DNA of 51,441 bases from Paraflavitalea sp. CAU 1676 (GTDB lineage: Bacteria > Bacteroidota > Bacteroidia > Chitinophagales > Chitinophagaceae). Numbering within the stretch: position 1 is the first letter of the stretch; each line of letters starts with the position of its first letter. Positions 8,501-17,486 of the stretch are shown one piece after another. The notes below the pieces were generated by a model. The model saw only the letters and a program-made list of their open reading frames with translations. It was not told the origin of the DNA and did no database searches. The stretch covers positions 1-51,441 of the forward strand of contig NZ_JARHUJ010000016.1 of the NCBI RefSeq assembly GCF_029223285.1, given 5' to 3'. The position numbers and the translations under genes were made by a program.

Positions 8501-8839
8501 ATGAATAACTGGATATCCGTACAGGAAAAAGACGATTTCTATACCCTTTTGGAAAAGTCGAGCGAGAAACCCCAGATCATCTTTAAGGACAGCACTACCT
8601 GCGGCATTAGCGCACATGCCAAATACAGGCTGCAACAGGGTTTTGAACTGATCGAAGGAAAGGCCGATTTCAACTACCTCGACCTGCTGGCCCTGCGTCC
8701 CATCTCGAACCTGATTGCCCAGGAACTGAAAGTGACACACCAATCGCCCCAGATCATATTGGTGAAGGACAAACAGGTAGTGTATACTTCCTCGCACCAC
8801 GCGATCGATCCTGCTGTCATAGCAAGGCACCTGTCGTAA
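8501..8839 (+). CDS. ytxJ: YtxJ-family thioredoxin-like redox protein
   Basis: A 112-residue monothiol thioredoxin-fold protein of the YtxJ family, which is linked to bacillithiol redox chemistry. The signature is the single active-site cysteine in FKDSTTCGISAHAKYRL (residues about 29-45), with the cis-Pro region near QSPQIILVKD (about 82-91) and a C-terminal helix ending in HLS. The start chosen is the ATG at 8501, not an earlier in-frame one at 8474, because the -7 promoter element TACATTTG lies between them and family members begin just before the WISVQEKDDF-like region. Likely role: reduction of mixed disulfides between protein and bacillithiol. Confidence 0.85.
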   Translation: MNNWISVQEKDDFYTLLEKSSEKPQIIFKDSTTCGISAHAKYRLQQGFELIEGKADFNYLDLLALRPISNLIAQELKVTHQSPQIILVKDKQVVYTSSHHAIDPAVIARHLS

Positions 8840-8949
8840 GGCAAGCGCCCCGCACGTGAATGCAACATACTTCCGACCCACAACCGGTAGAGTATAGCCC
8901 TGTCCGTTGTTTAGCGAAAAAGCCGTATTTTAAAGGCTAAACCAATCGC

Positions 8950-10251
8950 ATGCAGTTTCCTGCTTCCCTAAACAGCCCCTGGACCTGGTGGCAAAAAACC
9001 GGGTTCCGTTTCTTCTTTCTTTTCTACGTGATCTTCCTTGGTCCCTGGGATCTGCTGTCCATTATACCCGGCTTTAATTTCATCGCCCAATACTATTACA
9101 TCGCCGCTGAAGCCGTCGTAAACTTCTTCAACAAAGTATTGTTCCACATACCGCCGGCCACCAAATCGCCCAATGGCAATGGCGATTATCCCGAGCAATG
9201 GATGCAGGTAGCCACCTGTTTGTTCCTGGCGCTAACAGGTACCCTTATCTGGTCGATACTCGATCGCAAACGGAAGGAATATACCAAACTCAATTATTGG
9301 TTCTCGCTGGGCATCCGATACTTCATCATATCCATGGGTTTCGCTTATGGCATTATCAAACTTTTTTGTCTGCAGATGCCCTTTCCCAGCATCAGTCAAA
9401 TGGCTACGCCTTTAGGAGATTACCTGCCCATGCGATTCTCCTGGATGTTTGTGGGCTACTCGTCTACCTACCAGATGTTTTCCGGCGGTATCGAAGTGCT
9501 GGCCGCATTGCTGTTGTTGTTTCGCCAAACGGCCACCCTGGGTATACTCGTAGCCACCGGTGTATTCTTCAACGTCATGATGCTGAACCTCAGCTACGAT
9601 ATTCCGGTAAAGATCAATTCCATCTCCATCACGATATTGTGTTTTTACCTGCTGGCCCAGGAAATGCCTCGCTTGTACCGTTTCTTTTTCCTGCAGCAAG
9701 CTACTCCCAGTGCGCTTTTTGTATGGCCCTTCGAAACAAAGCGGGGGCGCATCATCGCCATCAGTGCCAAATGGCTCTTTGTAGCATTGACCATATACCA
9801 ACAGCTCGATTATTCGATACCCGCCTATACAAGCCGCAAGTCTCCCAAAGGAGGACCGGTCCCCGCCGGCATCTACGACGTAATTACCCAAATCAGGAAT
9901 GGCGATACGGTCACGAGCCGCCTGTCGGATTCGGTGTATTGGCAGAACATCGTATTTGAAAAAACATACGACGGCAGTATCCAAACTTCCGACAGCCGTT
10001 TTCGTAAACGTTACGGCCGGGCTTATTTCAATATCAAGTACGACAGTGCCACGCAGGTGCTGGGCTTTCGCCGCGGTTTCAACGATTCTACTTTTCTGGC
10101 GCAATTCACCTGGCATGCTAAAGACAGCGTTTGGCTGGAACTGAACAGCTATCCTAATAAAGACTCTATGTACCTGCTGCTGCGACGCAGAGTCCAGGCA
10201 TTCCCGCTTTCAGAAAAACAATTTCATTGGGTGAGCGAAACGAACCGGTAA
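8950..10251 (+). CDS. Large DoxX-like membrane protein with C-terminal soluble domain
   Basis: A 433-residue protein. About eight hydrophobic segments cover residues 18-290, including FFFLFYVIFLGPWDLLS, GIRYFIISMGFAYGIIKL, EVLAALLLLFRQTATLGIL and INSISITILCFYLLAQ. The block SGGIEVLAALLLLF followed by ATGVFFNVMMLNLSYD is reminiscent of DoxX/quinol-oxidase-subunit-like proteins. The last 130 residues form a soluble beta-rich domain, probably on the periplasmic side. No enzymatic motif is evident. It stands alone between the YtxJ-like and NTF2-like genes. Confidence 0.7.
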   Translation: MQFPASLNSPWTWWQKTGFRFFFLFYVIFLGPWDLLSIIPGFNFIAQYYYIAAEAVVNFFNKVLFHIPPATKSPNGNGDYPEQWMQVATCLFLALTGTLIWSILDRKRKEYTKLNYWFSLGIRYFIISMGFAYGIIKLFCLQMPFPSISQMATPLGDYLPMRFSWMFVGYSSTYQMFSGGIEVLAALLLLFRQTATLGILVATGVFFNVMMLNLSYDIPVKINSISITILCFYLLAQEMPRLYRFFFLQQATPSALFVWPFETKRGRIIAISAKWLFVALTIYQQLDYSIPAYTSRKSPKGGPVPAGIYDVITQIRNGDTVTSRLSDSVYWQNIVFEKTYDGSIQTSDSRFRKRYGRAYFNIKYDSATQVLGFRRGFNDSTFLAQFTWHAKDSVWLELNSYPNKDSMYLLLRRRVQAFPLSEKQFHWVSETNR

Positions 10252-10262
10252 AGGGAATTCGA

Positions 10263-10270
10263 TACATTTG
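10263..10270 (+). promoter_or_regulatory. -7 promoter element for the GH43/GH97 operon
   Basis: TACATTTG matches TAnnTTTG, 29 nt before the ATG at 10300. It probably drives 10300-14757. Confidence 0.6.
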
Positions 10271-10299
10271 GTACCACAAATCAAATAGTACCATCCTTT

Positions 10300-10728
10300 A
10301 TGAGTCAGCAACACCCGAATCTGGACATCATCGCTAAATTCTTTGAAGCCTACTCGAAATTCGACCTCGAGGCCATGCGGCTGGTGGTAGACGAGCAGGT
10401 AAAATGGACAATTCCCGGGCATCATCCTTTAAGCGGAACTAAAACAGGTATTGAAGAGGTAATGGCTTTTTTTGGACATTTAGGAAAGTCAAACTTCAAG
10501 GCCGACCCCATCGTGCTGGGCGTAAATGACCAGTATGTGGTCGATTGTCATCGTGGATGGAGCAATCGCGAAGATGGCAATAATGTCGACATGCTCTGGT
10601 GCCTGTTGTGGAAGATCAGTAACGGCAAGATCGTTGAAGTAGTCAATTTTGCTGCCGACCAGCATGAAGCTGATCGTTTCTTTTACAAAGCTTACCAGCT
10701 TAAACCCATTCAGGAGAGAGTAGTTTAA
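10300..10728 (+). CDS. NTF2-like (SnoaL-type) protein
   Basis: A 142-residue protein with the NTF2/SnoaL cone fold: N-terminal helix (IAKFFEAYSKFDLEAMRLVV), then TIPGHHPLSGTKTGIEEVMAFFGHL, then strands ending in GKIVEVVNFAADQHEADRFF. Such proteins are small hydrolases, isomerases or binding proteins, and the motif set does not decide which. No signal peptide, so cytoplasmic. It begins 29 nt after a -7 promoter and ends 14 bp before the GH43 gene, so it is probably the first gene of the glycan operon. Confidence 0.8.
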   Translation: MSQQHPNLDIIAKFFEAYSKFDLEAMRLVVDEQVKWTIPGHHPLSGTKTGIEEVMAFFGHLGKSNFKADPIVLGVNDQYVVDCHRGWSNREDGNNVDMLWCLLWKISNGKIVEVVNFAADQHEADRFFYKAYQLKPIQERVV

Positions 10729-10742
10729 CGATCAACACCGAC

Positions 10743-11762
10743 ATGAATCCCCGCGACACCATGAAACATTATCGATTGCTTGCTTTTTTACTTTGCCTGC
10801 AGCCCTTCGGCTCATTTTCGCAAAAACAAACCTTCATCAATCCCGGCGCCGTGTGGCCCGATAAGGACGGCAACCATATACAGGCGCACGGCGGCGGCAT
10901 CATCCGCATTGGCAAAACCTATTATTGGTATGGCGAACAACGATCGAAGGGACTCGATACCAATTACCGGTATGTGAGCGGCTATCGCTCCAACGACCTC
11001 ATCAACTGGACCTTCATGGGCAATGTGCTCCAGATCACCGATCCCGAAAACCTCGGGTATCGCTGGGTATTGGAGCGTCCCAAAGTTTTTTACAACAAGG
11101 CATCGAAGACCTACGTCATGTATTTCCACCTCGACGATCGCCCGTATAAACTCGCCCGGGTAGGAGTGGCCACCAGTAAAAAGCCCGAAGGCCCCTTTAC
11201 GTATGTGAAGAGTTTTCGTCCGCTCGGGTATGAGAGCCGCGACATTGGCCAGTTCATCGACGACGATGGTACACCTTACCTCGTATTCGAAAGCCGCCCA
11301 TCGAAAGGCTTTTACATCGCAGCCCTTTCTGCCGATTATATGGATGTCACCGCAGCAGTGAGCTTCATCAATGCACCGCTTGAAGGAGGCGCTATCGTGC
11401 ATTATAAGGGATTGTATTACTCAATCGGCTCGGCCCTCACCGGCTGGCGCCCCAATCCCAACAAATACTCCACCGCGACTAGCTTGGCAGGCCCCTGGAG
11501 CGAGTTCAAAGACATCGCACCACCCGAAACGGATACCTATGGTTCACAATCGACCATGCTGATCAAGGTAGAAGGGGCGAAGCAAACTACCGTCCTTTTC
11601 CTCGCCGATCAGTGGAAGCCCGGCTCACAGTGGGATTCGCGTTATTTATGGATGCCTTTGGAAATAGGTGACGGAAAATTGTGGCTACCCAAACCACAGC
11701 CCTTCACCCTGAATGTAAAAACAGGGGAGTGGAAGCTGACTGATACTACTCAAGTTCATTAA
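10743..11762 (+). CDS. Exported glycoside hydrolase family 43 protein, exo-galactanase-like subgroup
   Basis: A 339-residue five-bladed beta-propeller hydrolase with a signal peptide (about 7-26, ending SFS-QK); the ATG at 10761 (residue 7) is an equally good start. At the usual general-base position of GH43 it has IQAHGGG (46-52) instead of an Asp motif. As I recall, this is typical of the GH43_24-like subgroup of exo-beta-1,3-galactanases, which lack the canonical base. WVLERPKV (108-115) and LEGGAI (213-218) carry the expected acidic residues, with E214 the likely acid. It lies 15 bp before the GH97 gene. Substrate inference: galactose-containing side chains; not certain. Confidence 0.85.
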   Translation: MNPRDTMKHYRLLAFLLCLQPFGSFSQKQTFINPGAVWPDKDGNHIQAHGGGIIRIGKTYYWYGEQRSKGLDTNYRYVSGYRSNDLINWTFMGNVLQITDPENLGYRWVLERPKVFYNKASKTYVMYFHLDDRPYKLARVGVATSKKPEGPFTYVKSFRPLGYESRDIGQFIDDDGTPYLVFESRPSKGFYIAALSADYMDVTAAVSFINAPLEGGAIVHYKGLYYSIGSALTGWRPNPNKYSTATSLAGPWSEFKDIAPPETDTYGSQSTMLIKVEGAKQTTVLFLADQWKPGSQWDSRYLWMPLEIGDGKLWLPKPQPFTLNVKTGEWKLTDTTQVH

Positions 11763-11777
11763 TCGAACCTGCTGCAC

Positions 11778-13589
11778 ATGAGATATTTCAAACGCATCAT
11801 TGCCGTATTATGCCTGTTGCATACACTGCACAGCCAGGCGCAAGTAAGGACGATAGTCACCTTATCGTCGCCCGACAAACAAACCGCTTGCCTCATCGGC
11901 CACGGACCACAGGGGGAGTTACGTTATAAGATAACCTACGGAAAGAAGACGATCCTCGACTGGTCGGTCCTTGGATTGGTGGTAAATGACACCTACCTGC
12001 TCGAAAACATCCAGGTGAACAGTGGCGCGCTCAAATTGGTGAAGGAAAGCTTTGCCTGGCCACTGGGCGAAGACGATCACATCGACAATCATTACTGGGA
12101 GATCACCTTGCACTGCCGGCCGCAGGGAACGTCCTTCAATATCATCATACGCGCCTATAACGGCAGCATCGCTTTCCGCTACGAACTGCCACGTAATGAG
12201 CAGGGAACCATCCAGGCGGAGCTAACGACCTTTGAGTTGCCGGCTACGTCAACGCTCTACCAGTACAACCACGAGTCGGTCTTTACCCCCACTGCGCTCG
12301 ATACCTTCAGCAATACCTGCGATTTACCGGCCACCCTCACCAACGCACAAGGTTACCTGAGCATCGGCGAGGCCGACAATATCCATTACACCAAAGCGGA
12401 ATTGAAGAAGGGAAAGAATCCCAATAGTCTCGCCATCACCTTTGCCCGCGATAAGGTGGTAACCTTTGCAGGCGCTTACCGAACACCCTGGCGCACGATC
12501 AGTTGTTCGGAAAAAGCCATTGGCTTGCACACTTTCAGTCAGCTGTACCTGAAACTCGCCTCCAATCCGGTGCGGGAAGTGCCGGCCTGGATCAAACCCG
12601 GCAAACTCATCCGCGCCCAACTCACGACCCAGGCGGGTCTTGACTGCATCGACTTTGCCGCGAAGCATCATTTTCAGTACATCATGTTCGACGCAGGCTG
12701 GTATGGAGCCGAATTCCGTTCCAGCTCCGATCCTACGCAGGTAATACCAGCTATCGACATGCCCAAGGTGATCAGTTATGGTAAAGAGAAGGGGATAGGG
12801 GTAATTCTCTATGTGAACTATGTAGGACTGCAGGCTAAGCTCGATACGATATTACCGCTCTATAAGCAATGGGGCGTAGCCGGCCTTAAATTTGGCTTCG
12901 TGGATGGCCTCACGCAAAAGGGACTCAGCTGGCTGTCCCAGGCCATACCTAAAGTATATAACCATGGCTTTATCCTGAACATTCACGACAATTACAAACC
13001 AACAGGCCTGAGCAGAACCTGGCCCTCGCTGCTCACGCAGGAAGGCATCCGGGGCGACGAGAACAGTCCGGACGCATTTCACAATACCGTATTGCCCTTT
13101 ACCCGCTTCCTCGCTGGACCCGCAGACTTTACCTTCTGCTATCCCAATACGACCAACAGTTACAGCAAGAATATCAAAGTGAGTATGGCCCAGCAACTGG
13201 CATTGACGGTGGTAAACTTTAGTCCGCTCCAGTCGATGCTGTGGTACGGCAAGCCTACGGAATATACCAATGAAGAAGAGATAGAGTTCTTTGCCTTCGT
13301 GCCTACCGTTTGGAATGAATCGCACTACCTCGCGGGTGAGATCGGGAAAAACATATCTGTGGCCCGCCGCCATGGCAACACCTGGTTTGTGGGGAATGTA
13401 GCCGGACCGGAAGCCTTTAATGGTTCATTGCATTTCGACTTTCTGACAAAGAAGAAAACCTACACTGCTACCATCTATGAAGATGATGGCAATGGCAGTA
13501 TTCGCAAACGTACGCTGCCAGTTAAACGAGGCGACCGGATGCCTTTCAGCATTGCGGCCAAAGGCGGACAGGCGATGATAATCAGGTAA
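11778..13589 (+). CDS. Exported glycoside hydrolase family 97 (alpha-glucosidase/alpha-galactosidase)
   Basis: A 603-residue enzyme with a signal peptide (about 1-21, HSQAQ). GH97 layout: beta-sandwich N-domain (about 23-270), TIM barrel (about 275-520) and a C-terminal beta domain. Family landmarks include YIMFDAGWYG (301-310) and the block HDNYKPTG (403-410) followed by TQEGIRGDE (420-428). GH97 holds retaining and inverting enzymes; retaining members use an Asp nucleophile in a K-x-D-F strand, and here the equivalent strand reads GLKFGF (369-374), with Gly where that Asp would be. I therefore lean towards the inverting (SusB-like) mechanism. It sits between GH43 and an exported Gfo/Idh protein in one probable operon. 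Confidence 0.9.
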   Translation: MRYFKRIIAVLCLLHTLHSQAQVRTIVTLSSPDKQTACLIGHGPQGELRYKITYGKKTILDWSVLGLVVNDTYLLENIQVNSGALKLVKESFAWPLGEDDHIDNHYWEITLHCRPQGTSFNIIIRAYNGSIAFRYELPRNEQGTIQAELTTFELPATSTLYQYNHESVFTPTALDTFSNTCDLPATLTNAQGYLSIGEADNIHYTKAELKKGKNPNSLAITFARDKVVTFAGAYRTPWRTISCSEKAIGLHTFSQLYLKLASNPVREVPAWIKPGKLIRAQLTTQAGLDCIDFAAKHHFQYIMFDAGWYGAEFRSSSDPTQVIPAIDMPKVISYGKEKGIGVILYVNYVGLQAKLDTILPLYKQWGVAGLKFGFVDGLTQKGLSWLSQAIPKVYNHGFILNIHDNYKPTGLSRTWPSLLTQEGIRGDENSPDAFHNTVLPFTRFLAGPADFTFCYPNTTNSYSKNIKVSMAQQLALTVVNFSPLQSMLWYGKPTEYTNEEEIEFFAFVPTVWNESHYLAGEIGKNISVARRHGNTWFVGNVAGPEAFNGSLHFDFLTKKKTYTATIYEDDGNGSIRKRTLPVKRGDRMPFSIAAKGGQAMIIR

Positions 13590-13656
13590 AAAAGTGTACA
13601 TTTAGATACCAGGATCCTCTCTCCCGGTTGATTGTTCATATTTAAAACACTTGGCT

Positions 13657-14757
13657 ATGCATTCAACATCTCGCAGAGACGCGATCAAAAAGATCGCTGC
13701 CGGCAGCGGCATTATCCTGTTATCACCCAACTCTTTATTTTCAACGCCACGCGTACGCAAAGACCGGCTGGGCATTGCCCTGGTGGGCCTGGGCTATTAT
13801 AGTACCGACCTGCTGGCGCCGGCCCTGCAGCAAACCAAACGCTGCTACCTGGCCGGTATCGTTACCGGTACACCCGCTAAAGCGGAGGCCTGGAAAAAGA
13901 AATACAATATTCCCGATAAGAACATTTACAACTACCAGAACTTCGATTCCATTGCCAACAACCCCGATATCGATGTGATATACGTGGTGTTGCCGCCCTC
14001 CATGCACAAGGAATACGTGATCCGTGCCGCCAATGCTGGCAAACACGTATGGTGTGAAAAACCCATGGCCATGACCGTGCAGGAATGCGAAGCTATGATC
14101 GATGCCTGCCGTAAGAACAAACAATCGCTGGCCATCGGCTATCGCCTGCAGCACGAACCCAATACCAAGGAGTGGCGCAACATTGTACAGAAACAATTGC
14201 TGGGGAAGGTAAAGCAGGTGAACTGCGCGGCAGGTTACCGCGATAACCGCACCGATCACTGGAAGCAGAAAAAGGAAATGGGCGGCGGCGTATTGTACGA
14301 TATGGGTGTGTACTCCATCCAGGGAGCCCGTCTGGGAACGGGCATGGAGCCCATTGCGATCTTATCCGCTACCACCTCTACTACAAGACCCGAGATCTAC
14401 AAGAACGGACTCGATGAAACGACGGTGGCTAAACTGGAATTCCCCGGTGGCGTCATCGCCGATATCAAGACCAGCTTCGGCGAGAACATTAACTTTCTCG
14501 ATATCACCTGCGAAAAAGGCGTTGTCAAAATGAATCCCTACTCCGCCTACAACGGTCAAAAAGGCACCAGTCCGCTCGGAGAGATCAACCATCCCTACCA
14601 GGTACCCTTTCAGCAGGCCTCCCAAATGGACGACGATGCCTTGTCGATCTTGCAGGGAAAACCCATGCAGGTGCCCGGCGAAGAAGGATTAAGGGATATC
14701 AAAGTGGTGGAAGCTATTTACAAGGCGGCAGCTACGGGCAAGCGGGTAAGTTTGTAA
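13657..14757 (+). CDS. Tat-exported Gfo/Idh/MocA-family oxidoreductase
   Basis: A 366-residue NAD(P)-dependent oxidoreductase. The start is the ATG at 13657; a TTG two codons earlier is unlikely. The N-terminus carries a twin-arginine-like signal, TSRRDAIKK (4-12), and a hydrophobic stretch, suggesting export folded with its cofactor. The Rossmann motif is ALVGLGYYS (41-49) and the dinucleotide-side Lys is in CEKP (133-136). The C-terminal half is the GFO_IDH_MocA alpha/beta domain. Exported members include glucose-fructose oxidoreductase and GH109 glycosidases, which hydrolyse through a keto intermediate. Beside GH43 and GH97, a glycan role is likely. Confidence 0.88.
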   Translation: MHSTSRRDAIKKIAAGSGIILLSPNSLFSTPRVRKDRLGIALVGLGYYSTDLLAPALQQTKRCYLAGIVTGTPAKAEAWKKKYNIPDKNIYNYQNFDSIANNPDIDVIYVVLPPSMHKEYVIRAANAGKHVWCEKPMAMTVQECEAMIDACRKNKQSLAIGYRLQHEPNTKEWRNIVQKQLLGKVKQVNCAAGYRDNRTDHWKQKKEMGGGVLYDMGVYSIQGARLGTGMEPIAILSATTSTTRPEIYKNGLDETTVAKLEFPGGVIADIKTSFGENINFLDITCEKGVVKMNPYSAYNGQKGTSPLGEINHPYQVPFQQASQMDDDALSILQGKPMQVPGEEGLRDIKVVEAIYKAAATGKRVSL

Positions 14758-14820
14758 AGCCAGAGACGGTTGCAACATCCTGCAACGAACGCCTTTCCAC
14801 GACTGTCAAAGTCATAAACA

Positions 14821-14845
14821 GCAAAGCCCCTCGCGGGGCTATTGC
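14821..14845. terminator. Probable bidirectional terminator
   Basis: Stem GCAA-AGCCCC/GGGGCT-(A)-TTGC around a TCGC loop, between two convergent genes. The T tract is weak on the plus strand (CTTTC) and modest on the minus strand (CTTTGCTGTTT). Confidence 0.65.
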
Positions 14846-14880
14846 TTTCATTGGTCTCCATAGGTTCAATATCCTGCCGG

Positions 14881-15936
14881 TTAGTACAATGCCTTCCTGA
14901 TCACTGCCGCAGCCTGCAAGAGCGCCGTTTGTACAGCGGGCACCTGCGCCAGCGGGTTCAGTAAACCATAGTCATGTATCAAGCCTTCATACCGCGTAAG
15001 GGTAACCCGTACACCGGCCTCATTCAGTTTCCGTGCATAGGCTTCGCCCTCATCACGTAAAACATCGTTCTCTGCTGTTTGCACCAAAGCCGGTGGTAAC
15101 CCTTTCAACTGCTCCAGCGAAGCCAGCAGGGGTGAAGCATATATCTGTTGACGCTCGGTGGCATTGGTTGTATAGTTATCCCAGAACCAGATCATCATAT
15201 TCCTCGTCAGGAAGCGATCGTCCGCATAGGTTTTGTAGGAGCCCGTTTCGAAATTAGCATTCGTCACCGGCCACAGGAGGATCTGCGCCCTGATCTCCGG
15301 TCCCATTTTATCTTTCGCCATCAGCGACACTACGGCCGCCATATTACCACCCACACTGTTACCGGCCACTGCCAGTACTTTGCCATTGACACCAACCTCA
15401 TGACCATGCAGCGACACCCACTTCGTAGCGGCATAGGCCTGGTTGATCGCAACAGGATAATGTGCTTCGGGCGATGGTGTATAGTCGGGAAACACGGCTG
15501 CCGCGCCACTCTCTACTACCAGGTCTCGAACCATCCTGCGATGGGTAGGGTAATCGCCCAGCACCCAGCCGCCACCATGGAAGAACATGAAAACCGGTAT
15601 ATCTCCTTTGGCGTCTTTGGGTTTTACAATATGGATCGTTACATCGATCCCGTCCTGACTGATCTTCTTTTCCGTTTCTTCGATACCCGAGTAGTCGACC
15701 GTAACCGATTTTTGTGCACCCACCAATACCTGCCTGGCTTCGGCAGGCGTCAGTTGTTCCATGGGTTTGCCGCCGCCAGCATTGAGGGCTTTGAGGAATT
15801 GGCGGACTTCAATTAGAATTTTCGGATCGTTTTCCGCTTTAACGGAATTGTTTGACTGTGCCATGATCGTTGAAGTATTTAAAATGGATAATAAAAGGGA
15901 GGCTGGCAATAAATGCCTGCGTAATAACTTTTGCAT
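14881..15936 (-). CDS. Exported alpha/beta hydrolase, hormone-sensitive-lipase family
   Basis: A 351-residue esterase/lipase with a signal peptide (about 1-27, TSTIMAQS). The oxyanion-hole motif HGGGW is at 120-124 and the nucleophile elbow GNSVG at 192-196 (S194). The catalytic Asp is in AENDVLRDEGEAYARKL and the His in GLIHDYG near the C-terminus, both canonical for the HSL/bacterial esterase family. Substrate inferred only as short acyl esters. It is the last gene of a leftward group of three, with 80 bp to the next gene upstream, so co-transcription is possible but unproven. Confidence 0.88.
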   Translation of the reverse strand: MQKLLRRHLLPASLLLSILNTSTIMAQSNNSVKAENDPKILIEVRQFLKALNAGGGKPMEQLTPAEARQVLVGAQKSVTVDYSGIEETEKKISQDGIDVTIHIVKPKDAKGDIPVFMFFHGGGWVLGDYPTHRRMVRDLVVESGAAAVFPDYTPSPEAHYPVAINQAYAATKWVSLHGHEVGVNGKVLAVAGNSVGGNMAAVVSLMAKDKMGPEIRAQILLWPVTNANFETGSYKTYADDRFLTRNMMIWFWDNYTTNATERQQIYASPLLASLEQLKGLPPALVQTAENDVLRDEGEAYARKLNEAGVRVTLTRYEGLIHDYGLLNPLAQVPAVQTALLQAAAVIRKALY

Positions 15937-16016
15937 ATTGATGAAGTTGAAAGGTGAAGAAAGTCAACAATGAGGTTGCGTTTGAACGCAGGGGAGGATA
16001 CGAATAACAGATACAC

Positions 16017-16805
16017 TTAGCGATGCGCAGCAGCGCCTACAGCGGCAGCACTGATCAAACCGGCCACTTCGCGGGGATGCGATACATAGATCGCATGGCT
16101 GCCGTCTTCAATTTCCTGCACCATGCTGCCCGCACGTTTGGCATACAACCGCTCAAGGTCGGGATTGATAATACGGTCGGCTTTCGCCACCATATACCAG
16201 GAAGGTTTCTTCTTCCAGGCAGGATCGTGGATCACCGCATGAAAAGCCTCATCCGCTACCGGCATTTGCGCCATTGCCATAAACCGGGCCTTCGTAACCG
16301 GCAGATCACCGGCAAAATCGGCAGGGAATTGTTCAGGATCAATCCTGTCAAACCCATCAGCCCCTTTCAGTAAGGAACGATATGCCGAAGGATGCTGCTT
16401 ACCATTATCGGCTTCCGACTCACCCTCATCCGGCGCATGGGCCGCTATGTACACCAGCCCCACTACTTTAGGATCATTGCCTGCCACCGTGATCAAAGCA
16501 CCGCCATAACTATGACCCACCAGTATACAGGGGCCCTCTACCTGTCCAATCACTTTTTTCACTGCTGCCACATCCGCCTCGAAAGAGGTGAGCGGCTGTT
16601 GCGTAACCCACACATGATATCCTTTGTGCGTGAGGATATCGTACACCGGCTGCCAGCCCGATCCATCCACAAAAGCGCCATGCACCAGCACGATGTTTTT
16701 AACGGCGCCCTTGTCTTGCGCCTGCACACTGCCAATTTGGGAAACCTGAAGGCCTACCACGACAATGGAGAACATTTTCACGCGAGTGAGGTAATTTGTT
16801 TTCAT
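16017..16805 (-). CDS. Exported alpha/beta hydrolase (EstC/salicylate-esterase-like)
   Basis: A 262-residue serine hydrolase with a signal peptide (about 1-29, GSVQAQ). It has the N-terminal oxyanion motif LVHGAFVDGSGW (40-51) and nucleophile elbow GHSYGG (97-102, S99). The acid is probably in KADRIINPDLER and the His in DGSHAIYVSHP near the C-terminus. LVHGAFxDGSxW and the compact 235-residue core resemble the plant-esterase-like branch common in soil bacteria. No substrate can be deduced. It lies 34 bp downstream of the Dps gene on the same strand. Confidence 0.85.
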   Translation of the reverse strand: MKTNYLTRVKMFSIVVVGLQVSQIGSVQAQDKGAVKNIVLVHGAFVDGSGWQPVYDILTHKGYHVWVTQQPLTSFEADVAAVKKVIGQVEGPCILVGHSYGGALITVAGNDPKVVGLVYIAAHAPDEGESEADNGKQHPSAYRSLLKGADGFDRIDPEQFPADFAGDLPVTKARFMAMAQMPVADEAFHAVIHDPAWKKKPSWYMVAKADRIINPDLERLYAKRAGSMVQEIEDGSHAIYVSHPREVAGLISAAAVGAAAHR

Positions 16806-16839
16806 GACTATCTATTTAATAGTTAACCGGTAAAAGGAA

Positions 16840-17313
16840 TTACTTCAAATGCGCCCTGAGCATCCAGGCCATCTTTTCATGCGTTTCCAGCAAGCTGGTC
16901 AGGAAATCACTGGTACCCACATCTTTTAGTTCGTTGGCAATAGGAATAATGTTTTCCCGTAAGTGAATGATGATGCTTTCATGGTCGCCCAGTAATTCTT
17001 TGATAAAGCCCGGACCGTCATTGGCCGCTCTCGACTGCTCGGAGAGATGCGTCAGCTGTAGATAATCCGAGAGGGTAGCAGGCGCATAATGCCCCAGCGT
17101 ACGGATGCGCTCGGCCACATCGTCCATCACTTCATCCAGTTGTTCATACTGTGCTTCGAAAAACTTATGCTTGTTATAAAAATCAGCCCCCTCCACATTC
17201 CAGTGGGCTTTGCGGGATTTCAGGTAAAGGAGGAACTCATCTGCCAGGATGCCGTTGAGCGCTTGTGCTACTTTCAGCAGGTGATCTTGCGTAATACCGA
17301 TGGAAGGTTTCAT
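16840..17313 (-). CDS. dps: Dps-family ferritin (DNA protection during starvation)
   Basis: A 157-residue four-helix-bundle mini-ferritin that oxidises Fe(II) with H2O2 and stores iron as a dodecamer. The intersubunit ferroxidase ligands are all in place: H37, H49, E53, D64 and E68, with the same spacing as H31, H43, D47, D58 and E62 of Listeria Dps (E replaces the third Asp). KAHWNVEG (35-42) is the family signature. There is no long basic N-terminal tail, so direct DNA binding may be weak. Probably induced by oxidative stress or stationary phase, though I see no clear operator in 17314-17474. Confidence 0.95.
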   Translation of the reverse strand: MKPSIGITQDHLLKVAQALNGILADEFLLYLKSRKAHWNVEGADFYNKHKFFEAQYEQLDEVMDDVAERIRTLGHYAPATLSDYLQLTHLSEQSRAANDGPGFIKELLGDHESIIIHLRENIIPIANELKDVGTSDFLTSLLETHEKMAWMLRAHLK

Positions 17314-17474
17314 ATATTTTGTTTTAGGTAAATGATCGTTGTTTCCTGGTGCAAACTACTTTCAATACCAGGGCATCGAATGGGCTAAACGACCGGCAGG
17401 CAAAACCTGTCGACGGGAAGGACGTACCGGGTCATTGCCACTGCCGGCGCCCATGAAAACACCGCTCAATGCTG

Positions 17475-17482
17475 TATATTTG
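17475..17482 (+). promoter_or_regulatory. -7 promoter element 4 nt before a start codon
   Basis: TATATTTG matches TAnnTTTG. The ATG is at 17487. It has the same geometry as the element at 8489-8496 and predicts a leaderless transcript. It also argues against the longer reading frame that starts upstream at 17469. Confidence 0.65.
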
Positions 17483-17486
17483 GATC

